Origin: Norana najaformis
Taxonomy: Eukaryota; Annelida; Clitellata; Crassiclitellata; Hormogastridae
Direction: 5' to 3'
Assembly: GCA_964023275.1 (NCBI GenBank)
Contig: OZ029918.1
Span: forward strand, 29,814,149-29,878,148
Length of the DNA: 64,000 nucleotides
This document shows, piece after piece, positions 10,446 to 22,255 of the stretch (within the stretch, counting starts at the first letter, position 1; every line of letters starts with the position of its first letter). The notes beneath the pieces were generated by a model. The model ran no database searches, was not told the origin of the DNA, and was given only the letters and a program-made list of their open reading frames with translations. The translations under genes and the position numbers were made by a program.

Positions 10446-10499
10446 CTCAGATTCAGATTTACTGAACTTGTGCTCGCATTAAATGCATAGTGATAATAG

Positions 10500-10562
10500 T
10501 AACGATGATGATGATGATGATGATGATGATGACGACGACAATGATGATGATGATGATGATCT
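10500..10562. repeat. (GAT)n microsatellite
   Basis: A trinucleotide GAT array with a short GAC interruption. It reads as poly-His on the minus strand. Confidence 0.9.
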
Positions 10563-10700
10563 AACCATGTGTGTAGAGCAGGCGGCAGACGCACGTATGC
10601 AGAACAGGAACAGATGCGCAGTCCATATATAAGGCTACACAGAAAAATATCAAAATATAGATATAAGTCATCGATCCACACGTACGGAGCAGCCTACATA

Positions 10701-10892
10701 GATGAATTATAGAGATGAATTATAGAGATGAATTATAGAGATGAATTATAGAGATGAATTATAGAGATGAATTATACAGATGAATTATAGAGATGAATTA
10801 TACAGATGAATTATACAGATGAATTATACAGATGAATTATACAGATGAATTATACAGATGAATTATACAGATGAATTATACAGATGAATTAT
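10701..10892. repeat. 13-bp minisatellite, about 14.7 copies
   Basis: Tandem units read GATGAATTATAGA or GATGAATTATACA. Units 1-5 and 7 end in TAGA. Units 6 and 8-14 end in TACA, so the two variants are almost sorted along the array. Confidence 0.95.
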
Positions 10893-11188
10893 GCGTCGTG
10901 CATGAGGGTACAGTGAAAATTAACGAATTTGCAAATGCGTACTTGTATAAAAGTAGTCAACATAAAAAAATCACTTAACCAAACGAATGAAAAAGACGGA
11001 GACTGTTTGGAGAAAGAAATAATGCAGGGTACAACATCTGGACGACGAGCACGTGGAAGACCACGAACATCCTGAATTGAGAACATAAAGTCTTGAAAAG
11101 GATTAACTATGAGTCAGTTATTGAGGACAACAAAAGATAGAAACATCTGAAGACGGACGGCTCATGGTGCGGCCCAGCTTCAGATCGA
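10893..11188. other. Intergenic, no gene seen
   Basis: No recognised feature. Confidence 0.45.
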
Positions 11189-11268
11189 AGACAAGACAAG
11201 ACAAGACAAGACAAGACAAGACAAGACAAGACAAAACAAGACAAGACAAAACAAGACAAGACAAAATG
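11189..11268. repeat. (GACAA)n pentanucleotide array
   Basis: About fifteen GACAA units, some reading AACAA. Confidence 0.93.
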
Positions 11269-11487
11269 AATGCTTAAAAAGTCAAAATGCCATTGCTATT
11301 GAATGCTCCCAAGATGTCGCTACACGCAGAGATACACCTTAACTGAAAGAAATTGTCTTTGGATACGTTTAAAAGGGGTAAGCATCTTTTTCGCCTGGGC
11401 ATCTTGTAGCTGCAGTGAGATGCTCTGGTGTAAAATTGTCTTTCCTCGTTCATTTGGCACGGAATGACCCAATAAATAGACAACGGT

Positions 11488-11488
11488 T

Positions 11489-11525
<37 letters not shown>

Positions 11526-11560
11526 TCGTATGTGTATGTGTATGTATGTATATGCATGTA
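11488..11560. repeat. (TA)n and GTAT microsatellite
   Basis: A perfect TA run followed by TGTATGTG units. It lies about 130 bases upstream of the LINE copy. Confidence 0.9.
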
Positions 11561-11689
11561 TTTGTGGGTATGTGTTTGCTTGTGTGTTTTGCACCTTTAC
11601 CTGTATGCATGTGCACTGGATACATTTAAATGAGTATGATATTGATAGTGGAATAGAAGTATATGTGTTTTAGTAGTAATAGAACAAGA

Positions 11690-13278
11690 TTGTACCATCA
11701 GCCGAACATATTAATTCCGTTCTTACATTTGCTATGTAATACCTCCCTGGGTCAGGGTTCACTCCCGGCTTCTCACAAACGTGCTGTAGTCTTTCCCTCT
11801 CTCAAGCGCCAGGGACTTGACCCCAATGATATATCTAACTACCGACCTATCTCTAACCTTTCCTTCCTCTCTAAGCTTCTTGAAAGATGTGTGTCCGTCC
11901 AACTGGTCGACTACCTTGACTCTAACTCCCTCATGCCTCCTCTTCAATCCGGATTTAGGAAGTTCCACTCTACTGAATCACTTATTACACGTCTCCTGGC
12001 TGACGTCTTTGGAGCTTTTGACCGTGGACATGTTACTCTTCTTGCCCTCTATGATGTTAGTGCTGCTTTTGACACTGTGGATCACTCTATCCTTTTGGAG
12101 CGTCTAGAAAAATCTTTTGGCATTACTGATACGGCCCTTCTTTGGTTTCAGTCTTTCCTCTCAGACCGCTCTCATTCTGTTATCTTTGGGCCTACACGTT
12201 CCGCCTGGTCCCCTATACCTTTTGGCCTTCCTCAGGGTTCTGTTCTGGCCCCTCTCCTCTACATTCTGTACACTGCCGACCTGGCACGGGTTCTCCTTCC
12301 CATGGGTGTTGCTGTCCATCAGTATGCAGACGACACTCAGGCCTTCGTTCATGGCCTAGCGGAAGCGGCTTCCTCTCTGGTTGAGAGTATTCTTGACGCA
12401 ACATCTGCCCTTGATCTCTGGATGTCCTCTAATCGCCTCCGACTGAACTCTGCTAAGACCCAGTTCATCTGGCTTGGTGGTCGTGCTCAGCTGGCAAAGA
12501 TTGATTCATCATCCTTATGCCAGAGGTTTCCGGACATTCTTTTCTGTTCCAAAGTCCGTGATCTTGGGGTTGTTCTGGACCGGGAACTCTCCTTGACCGA
12601 TCATGTTAACAGTGTCTCCCGCTCATGCTTTTACCACCTTCGTCAGCTTCGTACCATCCGCCGCTCCCTCTCCTTTCACGCCGTTACTACTCTAATTCAT
12701 GCCCTTATCTGCACTAGGGTGGACTTTGGTAACGCTATCTTTGCTGGACTCTCACTTGCCAATATTTCCAAGCTTCAATCTGTTCTCAATGCTTCTGCCC
12801 GTCTTATTGGAGGCGTCCCCAGGTATGGCCATATAACTTCCTTTATACGGGACACTCTACACTGGCTTCCCATTCAGCAGCGTATCCAGTTCAAGATCCT
12901 AACGCTTATGCGTAATTGTCTTGTTGGCTCTGCTCCATCTTATCTTAGGGACTTCTGCATTTCGGTCTCCTTGGTTCCAGGCCGTAGCACTCTCCGGTCG
13001 GCCTCCCTTGGACTTCTGACTATCCCTCGTATGCGCACTACTACAGCGCAGTCTAGAAGCTTTGCCTATGTTGGACCCAATAGCTGGAATCGCCTTTCCC
13101 GAGAGCTCCGGCTAGTATTCCTCAGTTTGTCTCTTCCGCAGTTTCGCAAGCGCCTGAAGTCTGTATTATTTGCCAGTGGTCTCACTGGTTCGGGTCGGGA
13201 GCGCTTCTGATGAGTCTATTCTTGAAGTGGCGCTTTATAAATGTCAGATTACAATTACAATTACAATTACAAATTACA
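11690..13278 (+). mobile_element. 5'-truncated LINE with open reverse-transcriptase frame (CR1/L2-like)
   Basis: An open frame (about 11663-13210) covers most of a non-LTR reverse transcriptase and the C-terminal domain. Visible RT blocks are SNYRPISNLSFLSKLLER, LQSGFRKFHST, LALYDVSAAFDTVDHSIL, GLPQGSVLAPLLY and the catalytic YADD in HQYADDTQ. The C-terminal part ends with FRKRLKSVLF. The frame begins inside the RT domain, so the endonuclease half is missing. The Met at 11663 is fortuitous. The 3' tail has a GTGGCGCTTTATAAATG motif and ends in repeated ATTACA units, as CR1/L2-type elements end in short tandem repeats. The intact frame suggests a fairly recent insertion. The clade assignment rests on motif memory and is tentative. 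No target-site duplication was identified. Confidence 0.9.
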
Positions 13279-13540
13279 ATATCATCGTTTCCAAATTCGG
13301 TGCTGGTCGAACAGGAAATGTTTTAGAGTGCTGCCTCCTAGCGACGTCAGCAGAAGCCTTAACAGCTTTATAATTGCAATAATCGCCAGCGAGATGTGCT
13401 TGCGGGTGTGCTCTCCCTCATCTCCACTCCCCAGTGACGCCATCCCTACGCTGCAACCGTCCACTGCCTTGTTACCATGGGTCGACTTGAAAAACAAAGA
13501 ATCATATTATGCCACGCTTGTCAAGTGTATTTTCGCATGA

Positions 13541-13695
13541 CGCCACAATTACTGGAATAGTCTGTTGACAACCGGATATTGTATCCTACGGTATCGCTGG
13601 ACAATCAGATGCAGCGCTCGCAAATAAGCTGGTGCCCTGCTCTTAGCTTTTAAGTAGCGCTTTATCAATTCCGACCTTTGTGATTACGATTACGA
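13541..13695 (+). pseudogene. Degraded LINE 3' tail
   Basis: It starts at TACTGGAATAGTCTG, reading YWNSL as in the LINE C-terminal region. It ends with AGTAGCGCTTTATCAATTCC and a GATTACGATTACGATC tail. No coding capacity remains. Confidence 0.6.
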
Positions 13696-14299
13696 TCTTG
13701 TGACAACGTCATCATTCGGCCTTGGATCAAGTGTTGTGCGCCATACTTTTGAAAGCCCTACAACAAAGGTCTGCATATACATTACGCGCAGATCTTACCT
13801 TAACTATACTTGTTTTACCTTACATTGCGTTACTTTAACTCACTTTACTTCATGCTGCTTCGACTAGTCATACCGTGCCTACCTTTCCTTCCCATACCTT
13901 ACATCGATGATGTGCTTAAATCGTGGCCCAATGTCCTTAAGTCAGATGCAGAGGCTGATGCGAAGATGGTCAGGTGTTTGTATTACCTGCACAGGTGCAT
14001 CTGAGTACTTGATCACGCGAACCAACGCATTGTGGATTTGTGGAAAACAGAAGCATCAGGTAATTTAAGATTCCACAAATCATCAGAATTTGTCGAATCC
14101 AGATTTGAATCCGGGTACTTTATTGATCACCAATTTCAAAATTCAATTTACAGTAACGCCTGACTACGTTTTTAGTCAACAATTTACCTTCTGATGGCAA
14201 CGTCTCGTTCTCTTTCCCTATTTATCGTCTTTTACCATATCTCTTCTATTCTTATGCCCAGTCTTTGTTTATTCTGTCTTGCTCATAAATTTGATCAAG
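13696..14299. other. Intergenic, no gene seen
   Basis: No recognised gene or repeat family. Confidence 0.45.
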
Positions 14300-14570
14300 A
14301 TATCCATCCATCATTCCATCCATCCATCATTCCTTCCATCCATCCATCCATCATCCATCCATCCTTCCTTCCTTCCTTCCTTCCTTCTTTCCTTCCTTCC
14401 TTCCTTCCTTCCTTCCTTCCTACTTTCATTCCTTCTTTCATTCGTTCGTTCCTTCCTTCCTACATTCCTTCCTTCCCACTTTCATTCCTTCTTTCGTTCG
14501 TTCGTTCGTTCGTTCCTTCTTTCCTTTTTTCCTTCCTTCTTTCATTCTTTCATTCCTTGCTTCTTTCTTC
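14300..14570. repeat. (TTCC)n / CATC array
   Basis: CATC units are followed by a long TTCC/TTTC/TTCG tetranucleotide array. The Ser/Pro/Phe-rich frames over it are artefacts. Confidence 0.93.
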
Positions 14571-14955
14571 AATGGGCAACAGTCGAATAGAAAATCTAGA
14601 AGAGGGAAACATTCATTCTCTGCTTTCTGTCTGCTGTTTACATTAGGGCCTAGGTCTTTTTATTACCTATCTTTCCTTTTGTTCTGTTTCTTCCTACTTA
14701 TTTCTGCTTCACATTCTTTCACTCCTTCATTCCTTCTCCTCCCGTCCTCCAATGCGCCTTTTCCTTCCTCTGCTTCCCTCTTTCCTCCTCCTTCTCCCCA
14801 TCCTTCTATTTCTCTTTCCTTTAGCCTTTTTCTTCTCCTTTTCCTTATAATTTTCTTTCTCCTCATTGTTTTTCTTGTTCTTGTTATTCTTCTCATTCTT
14901 TTCCCTCTTCTTGTACCTCTTCCTCCTCTTCTTCTTATTTCATCTTCTAAATGAA
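14571..14955. repeat. Pyrimidine-rich tract
   Basis: About 260 bases from 14690 are dominated by C and T with TTCTCC words. There is no gene. Confidence 0.75.
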
Positions 14956-15514
14956 AACGCCTAATCAGGCCGAGCAACTTTCGACAGACGCGTCGCAGGT
15001 CCAGCTGCACGGATCTTGGCACCGCAGCGCAGTTGAAACATCGCCAAAGCTTATTAGGACCCGACTCTCAACAAGATGTTGTATTCGACGGTAATTACCG
15101 CCACACGGGAGCACCGGACTCCGATCCAGATGCATGCAGACAGACAGGCGGAAAGGCAGAGAAACCGAGAGAACAGCCAGCCTTGAAGATCGCATTAATT
15201 TTGCTCGTCTCCAGTGAGGGACTGGGAGATCGAGCGGCTAATGGATCAGACACAGAAAGCATCGTAATAGGGCCGTCTGCTCCACACATCTCTGTCTCCC
15301 CACACCCTTCCTTCCTCCCTCCCCCTTCCCTTCCTCCATTCCTCCCTGCCTCCATCCATCCATTCATCCATCCATCCATTCATGCATCCATCCATTCTTC
15401 CATACTATCTAGGTAATTCTGTCAACGTCATCCGCTTCTGTGCACTTGGAAATGTTCATGGAAGGCTGACAGCCATCATAGACTCGGTCCAGACTCACGG
15501 ATTACGGATTGTTC
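14956..15514. other. Intergenic; CTCC and CATC repeats
   Basis: No gene is recognised. A CTTCC/CATC tract lies at about 15300-15400. The open frame at 15033-15416 runs into that tract and has no known relative. Confidence 0.45.
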
Positions 15515-15740
15515 AGGAAAGAAAGACGACGAATATAAGGAGAAGCGGGAATGAAGAAGGAAGGTGGACAGAAGGAGAGCATAAAAGGAGGAAGAAGAAG
15601 GGGAAAAGAGTATAAAAGAAAGAGGAACAAGAATAGGAAGAAGAGTATAATAGGAGGAGTAAGAAGAGGGAGAGTATAAATGGAGTAGGAAGATGAAGAG
15701 GAGAAAGAGTATTAAAACAGGAGGAAGATGAGGGGGTGAC
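15515..15740. repeat. Purine tract (GGAAGA-rich)
   Basis: A/G-rich sequence built of GAAGAAG and GGAGGA words with occasional TATAA. It is complementary in character to the pyrimidine tracts at 14.3-14.95 kb. Confidence 0.8.
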
Positions 15741-16370
15741 AGCAGCAGGTTGCCTGATAATAGCCCGCAAGGGAACCAGAAGCAAGGCAGTGACTTATAT
15801 TTATTTAGAGAGAATGAGCAAATAACTCTAGCATACTTTATGGACTAAAAAATTTTCTCTTTCGATTTAACAGAAATAACAGACGGACTGGCCACACACA
15901 TCCCAACCTAGAATACGGGGTTTCCTGTAGAGTGTAGACGTCTCTTTCTGACCATGGCAGGCTGCGTTCGTTCAGATGAAAGCCGGAGCCGATTATGGAC
16001 AGATTACTTACAATTAATCATCGATTTGCCCTCTCATCCAAATCTTGTGCAGGTCAGTGTATTTTGCGTTCTTAGACAGAACAAAGAACTTAAGGAGAGA
16101 CAAATGTCAAGGGTGAAATTGCATAGAGGTAAAGAATACCCAGCTGAAATATAAGTAGCGCATAATAATAGTCCAGCCAAATCCATCTATCCCTTGTCGT
16201 TAGGTTGTAACTCTAATCATACGGCAGAAACAAGTAGACAAACACGGTAACAAACATACAGCAACGATCAGAATAATGAGCAGCTGAAATTACGCAGTGC
16301 ATGATTTAACCTTATGTGCCTCCTAAAGCCCAAAACAATCATCTAAGCTGAATGATCCCTGCGTACACCT
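15741..16370. other. Intergenic, no gene seen
   Basis: The small plus-strand frame at 15954-16154 does not resemble a known protein and has no flanking splice pattern I can support. Confidence 0.4.
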
Positions 16371-16465
16371 AAACAGACACAGACAGACAGACATACAGAC
16401 TGACTGACTGACTGACTGACATACATACATACATACATACATATATACACACACACACACTCAGA
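16371..16465. repeat. CAGA/CTGA/CATA/CA compound microsatellite
   Basis: Successive short arrays of CAGA, CTGA, CATA and CA units. Confidence 0.9.
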
Positions 16466-16539
16466 CACACGCAGACATACAGAGAAAGAAACAGAACGAC
16501 AGACAAACACGTCGATCGAAGCTGTACTCAAATCCTCAT

Positions 16540-16665
16540 TGTCATCTAATCTAATCTAATCGAGTTCAATCTGGTCTGATGTAATCTGACACCTATAGCA
16601 CCGTCATCATTATGCACAGGACATCCATCAATCCATGGTAGCTTGAAGCGTGACCTTTTGGATGC
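16540..16665 (+). repeat. TCTAATC-headed dispersed repeat
   Basis: TCTAATCTAATC units, then CACCTATAGCACCGTCATCA, then ATCCATCAATCCATGGTAGC and TTGAAG. It is the same family as the copy at 9185. Confidence 0.65.
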
Positions 16666-17078
16666 CCTTTTCCAGGTGGAAGCGAGGGATCATGGCCCAC
16701 TGAATTTTTCGAAAAGTCAGACGTGTGTGGTGCACTGCATATAAATTTTATCTGTCGCGGCAACGAAGCCTTTGAAGTGCCCTTTGAAGTGCCGACCGCT
16801 TGTGCTCAGCGACTGGCATTGTTCTTGTGCACCAGCCGCCGTTCTAAGACAACCGGAGAACACGCGATGCCATCGTCTGTTTCCATGCTTCGCTTGCAAA
16901 CGGATCGACTTCACTGAACCGTGACCAGGCGTTGAGTTCTGTTTGGAACAGAAAAATCAGTTACCTCAGAAATGTCTATATGCATTTTAAGATGTTCCCA
17001 AACGCTATGTGGAAATGGTCATACTTCGATACAAAACACGTGCCAGCATACATACACATATACAGCACACATTGACAT
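16666..17078. other. Intergenic, no gene seen
   Basis: Short overlapping frames on both strands at 16717-16917 look like chance. Confidence 0.4.
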
Positions 17079-17204
17079 ATAGGTATATACATACATACAT
17101 ACATACATTCATACATACATACACACATACATACAAACATACATACATACATACTTTTAGTCAGTCAGTCAATCTGCCTGCCTGCCTACCTGCCTGCCTG
17201 TCTG

Positions 17205-17268
<64 letters not shown>

Positions 17269-17272
17269 GCAG
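17079..17272. repeat. CATA and (CTGT)n microsatellite
   Basis: A CATA array to about 17150 is followed by CTGC/CTGT units, ending in a long perfect CTGT run. Confidence 0.93.
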
Positions 17273-17847
17273 AAGTCGATTTCATACCAAGTGCACTGGA
17301 GTCGAATTTAGGCGACAAAGGTCAAAAGCTACAGAAGTTAAAGGTTACAAGTTCGCCGTTTGGTCACCGTACAAGTCACTTTTTCGTTGATCGGTATTAA
17401 TTTATAAGATGGAATTATTGCTTGTAAGGCAGAATATCTTTTTCAAATGCATAGATTTCGCTCGTGATTGAAGAACTCTGCTGCACATCAGAACCCCCTT
17501 TGAAGAACCAATGCCCATTACAGATTACCCAGATTACCTATAATCTCAGAGGCGGCGCCCACCAGAGGGCAGCAGTAACCGATCACGTGACCACAGTCCG
17601 TCTGTGCTCTGCGCATGCGTCGACCCTGTGATATTGACTCTCGAAGGGCCATCATCATTGTTATTTAAAGAACGGATTCTAATTCAAATACGGAGGACAT
17701 TTCGTTCAGATACGACGCTACGACCTCTGGCGACGAAGCGGACGACGCCCACCGCTCGAGGGACGCACGACAAGAAGAAATCGGTCACCTCAGGCCTTTT
17801 ATCAGCGATATGTTCTCACTGCTTAACACCACGGACGACAAGCAGAA
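17273..17847. other. Intergenic, no gene seen
   Basis: No recognised gene. The frame at 17604-17942 runs into the CAGA array and is not supported. Confidence 0.4.
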
Positions 17848-17937
<90 letters not shown>

Positions 17938-18060
17938 CATAGCAGATAGGCAAGACTGATAGACAGAAAGACAGACGAGACATAGCAGATAGGCAAGACT
18001 GATAGACAGAAAGACAGACAGATAGGCAAACAGACAGACAGACAAACAGGCAACCAGACT
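17848..18060. repeat. (CAGA)n microsatellite with 48-bp duplication
   Basis: A perfect CAGA run to about 17932. It is followed by two copies of a longer unit that starts ACATAGCAGATAGGCAAGAC and ends in CAGAAAGACAGA, then more CAGA. Confidence 0.9.
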
Positions 18061-19079
18061 CGAGTTACAGAGGTAGAGACTCGTGCAGGAAACGGGCATT
18101 AGGGTGGGAGAAAAGGCGAGCGGGTCAATGGGCAGTAGATTGGAGGCCCCGACCCCCGTGGAGGGTCTGCTGTGGTCAATCTGTTGACGACGGTCGAAAG
18201 CTAATTGCTATGATCAGCGGCTGAAGGACACGGTGGTCATCGGTCAACGAACAACGACGTTTTTACAGAACCGCGGAGTAGTCGTATATCTCTGGCATGC
18301 CTCATATATCGGCATCGTTATTAGCCTTTAATCTTTCCATGTCTGGTTATATTATTCGCAGACTGAAGGTCGGTCATGTAGCCCTAATATGAAGGAAGTC
18401 TGAATGAGCCCTGCACTGGGATTTGGGTGAGATGGGCCTGTAATGTAGGGAGAAAAATTGCTTTTCATTCTCATAAGACCATTACATCATCTATAGGTTG
18501 GCAAGGAACCCATTCGACAGGTTCTTATAATGCGCTATATAAACTGTTCAGGTAACCAATATAGTGCAACAAGCCGCATTTCTAGTGGGCCACTTACACC
18601 TATAGTGACCATAAGCGCATTATATAGTCAGTCGGGAAGTCAATGCGGTCTTAACCCCGTGCTTTGGTATCAGTTGTTTCCTGCTGGGCTACAGGTAGGG
18701 TGCTCCAGCAAATTAAACAACCAAAGAACTGATAAACTGACTATAACCCTTGCGCCCCGTCCAGTGGCATAGTTAGCCTTCCGAGGGCCATTGTGCAAAC
18801 TGAACTTTAGCTATTTTGCTTTAAGTAATTGAGCAACTGGGCCTTGGCTCCTTGGGGGCTCAGGCGGACCCTGGCCTCGTGTGCCCTTGTGCTTTGCACA
18901 ACCTGCACAACCTATTGCTACGCCCCTAACCCCTCGCCTAGCTTTATGATGTAACGTAAATCGCCAAAATTTCTCAGCGCCGCACGTCAGGAAGACTGGA
19001 TAAAACACTGGTGCTACATCAAATCAAAGGAGGTGCGCGATAGTCTAGTTGTTAGCCAGCCTTAATTTCGTCGATTTTG
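18061..19079. other. Intergenic, no gene seen
   Basis: Moderate-GC sequence with no convincing coding frame. Bases 18830-18990 contain proline- and glycine-rich minus-strand frames with no recognised family. Confidence 0.45.
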
Positions 19080-19345
19080 ACTTACTCGGGTTTAATAATG
19101 ACGAAGATTCGTCTCCCAACTTTAGTCTTCCAGCTTTGCATGACATTTTATTCTTTCCCATAATTTATGACGTTTTTAGTTTTCCATGATTTTTATTTTA
19201 GTTTCCCAGGATGCCGGATGACCATCTTTAATTTCCCAGGATTTGGATGAACTTTTTAGTGTCCGAGATTTTTATGACGCTTTCGTTCCTTATAGTTTTC
19301 CAGGAATTCAGTGACCTTCCTTTAGTTCCCGCTTTCAGACCTTCT
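19080..19345. repeat. Degenerate TTTAGTTTCCCAGGAT repeat
   Basis: Diverged words such as TTTAGTTTTCCATGATTTTT, TTTAGTTTCCCAGGAT and TTTAATTTCCCAGGAT recur at about 35-50 base spacing. It appears to be an old minisatellite. Confidence 0.6.
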
Positions 19346-20190
19346 TACCTACATGACATCGCCAACGGCGTGGCCAATGTACGCTCGAATCCCCACTTTT
19401 TTCTACTGTGACAATGAAATTTATGCAAATTCTATTGGGAATTGTAATATCTGTGAACAGAAATTAATGTAACTCTGACGTTGGACAGATATTTAAACCC
19501 CACCCCGTTTTCAGCAGTTCTCCAGTCATGATAATATTGAAAACGGATGATTCGTGCTCTTCTCGTGCTGGCTCCTGCTTTCGTGACTTCATCAGCCACC
19601 ATTTGAGACGTCGGCGGCCATTTTGAACTCTCCTCCTTTGGAACTATAAAGCTTTAATAAGGTTTCTAGTACGCTCGATCGTCCTCTCATGCTACGCTAA
19701 AGGTCGCAATACGTTCATGGGTTGTTTATGTGCTCGATTCAGAGGCTACACACGTCCTATTATCCCTCGATTAGCCGAGCATGCAACGTGCGAAATAAAA
19801 CATGCTGCAACGTATAAGGCGTGCTTTTCACAACATAAAATCGCACCAGATGAGAACATATTCACAATCGGGATTATGTTATTATATCTGTGCTTATCGC
19901 CGAGTAAATGATACCGAATCTCAGTGCACCCGGTGCGGATTCGCAGTTCCTGGCGTTTGAATTTAACGCCTGTGATGCGGTCCGTCGTAACTGTCTGCAT
20001 TCATCTGTCGTTTGCGCATTTGGACAGCTTTTATGCCCGGATTATTTTCTTGCGCGGTTAATAATCCTCACCGTCACGACAGGAGCGTCCTCTAATCGTA
20101 ATGGTAATCGTAAACTTGAGAATAGCGACTACTGCGGTCATATTAAAGTGCACCAGCTACCGATCTCACACCGCGGAATCACGGCGACAT
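19346..20190. other. Intergenic, no gene seen
   Basis: No recognised gene or repeat family. The short frames do not resemble known proteins. Confidence 0.45.
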
Positions 20191-20325
20191 CTCTGTCTGT
20201 CTGTCTGTCTCTCTCTGTCTGTCTCTGTCTGTCTCTGTCTCTGTCTGTCTCTGTCTGTCTCTCTCTCCATGTTTAGGCCCGTATGTTTGCATGCATGTAT
20301 GTATATATGTATGTATGTTTTATGT
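20191..20325. repeat. CTGT/CTCT and ATGT microsatellite
   Basis: CTGTCTCT-type repeats to about 20268, then ATGT units to about 20322. Confidence 0.9.
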
Positions 20326-20621
20326 ATAATAGTTATACTATACACTATGCATTGCAAAAGTGTTTATATTCGTGGGCAGTCTGGTGAATGCAGTGTATTC
20401 AACTCGCGGATAATAATATTGGCGCGTTTGTTTATAGAGCAGGAAATGAGCGCTATTTGCTCTTTCCATTCGGCTTCCAGCTCTTATTGCGAGCTTTCCA
20501 GTTTCTACCGTCATATCCATCCCTTCACTCCTGCCACTCCACACTGACCAACAGGTGACCAACTGCAATAAGGAGTGGCAAAATGGAGTTAACTAAGTGA
20601 TGTATTGCCAATATTCTATAA

Positions 20622-21410
20622 GCAAAACCCAGTTCATCTGGCTCGGTGGCTCCATCCAACTCTCAAAGATTGACATGGCAAATTTATCCCTGCTCTTTCC
20701 TCGTGTCTCTTTTCATTCCTCGGTGCGTAACCTGGGAGCGGCCCTGGATCGGGAGCTCAAGTTGCGGGAGCACATAAATAATGTCTGCCGTACCTGTTTT
20801 TACCACCTTCGCCAAATACGCACTATCCGACGCTCCCTTTCAACCCAGGCCTCCATCACTCTAGTCCACGCATTTATCTGCTCCAGAATTGACTTCGGAA
20901 ACATGGTTTTTGCCGGTCTTGGATCCTCTTCCCTCTCCCAACTTCAGTCTGTCCTAAATGCTGCAGCTCGCTTGATTGGCGGCATTCCAAAGTTTGGCCA
21001 TGCTGGAAAAACTCCACTGGCTTCCAGTCCGAGAACGCATCCAGTTTAAAATTCTGGCCCTTGTGCGCAGCTGCCTTGTTGGCAGTGCACCTATTTATCT
21101 AAGGGAGTTTTGTGTCCCTGTTTCATCTGTCCCTGGCCGCCGACTGCTGCGATCGGCAGTCCAGGGAGACCTGGTAGTTCCTATGGCTCGCACTACTACT
21201 GCACAGCGTCGCAGCTTCGCCGTTGTTAGCCCTGCCTCATGGAACAACCTTCCTGGTGACCTTAGGCGGGAATTCCTCTCTCTTCCTCCCTCTCTTTTCC
21301 GCAAGCGTTTGAAGACCGTGTTATTCCCCAATAGTCATGGGAAATTGGGCCGGGAGCGCCTCTGATGAGTTTTATCTTGAAGTGGCGCTTCATAAGTTTT
21401 TGATTACGAT
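20622..21410 (+). pseudogene. Frameshifted LINE copy, C-terminal half
   Basis: It starts abruptly at the block AAAACCCAGTTCATCTGG, which corresponds to the region after YADD in the copy at 11.69 kb. It runs through the C-terminal domain to FRKRLKTVLF and the GGCGCTTCATAAG tail with GATTACGATT. Near 21005 a deletion of about 14 bases relative to the first copy breaks the frame, so the translation continues in another frame at MLEKLHWLPVRERIQFKI. The two copies are clearly diverged, so they stem from different insertions or subfamilies. The element is dead. Confidence 0.88.
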
Positions 21411-22255
21411 TCCGATTCTGTCCATATTATTTTAAGCCTTTGTGCTGAAGGCTGAGAGTTGCCTTTGTTTCGTCGCTACTTTCAACGTTGTGTTATTACG
21501 TGGTGCTGAACGATTGAATCTTATCACACGTGGTGTGATTTGGCCATTGTTTTGCGCTTAGGCGACTAAGCCTATTAAGTCTTTTGCATAACCGCAGATT
21601 GCAACTTATGCACATGTATAGAATCAGCTGTAAGTAGGTACATAGGTAAGCAAGTACGCAAGTAAGTTAGTCAGTTAATTAGCCAGTCAGTCCATCAGTA
21701 GGTAGTTAGTTAGGTCGGAAGATAGGGAGGGATGGAGAAAGGGAAAGAGGAAAGAAGAGAGGGAGGGATCATTTAAGAAGGGAAGGAGGAAGTGAGGAAT
21801 CGAGGTGAGTTCTAAGTAGATACAGGCTTCTGGAAAACTCGATAGTGCTTTACAAATTTCACTTTACTGTGTCAGTGAAATGTTCATATAATGTAACAGT
21901 TAATGATAAAAACATTTGTAAAAAGTCTAGGATAAGTTCATAATAAAAACATTTTGTACGTACAAAATATTATATTAAACATTAAATTTGTAAAGGTAGA
22001 CATGTTATGCAGAGGGTGGCACATATCACCGGAGTTCGCAACAATATTCCTTGAGGGTTAGAGATTATATTTCTGTTCGCCTATGAAAGAATTTAAACAA
22101 TTTATTGACTAGGCTTTCTGTCGAAAGCGCCCTAGAAGTTCTTTTACATTCTTACTCCAAATTGTGTGGGCGTTGTTATGATTTAAAGGTCGTTTTCAAA
22201 TACGTCATTCAGTGTGGAATGCGTGTTGTATATATAATCTGTGGTGTAAGCAAAC
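21411..22255. other. Upstream region of RELCH
   Basis: Short AAGT/CAGT repeats lie at about 21630-21720, followed by a GGGA-rich stretch to about 21800. The promoter and 5' UTR of RELCH should be within the last few hundred bases. A TATATATAA word lies about 25 bases before the start codon but is more likely inside the 5' UTR. Confidence 0.4.

Noticed and set aside
10701..10892. CRISPR-like array
   Set aside because: The 13-bp units are directly tandem with no spacers, in a eukaryotic context.
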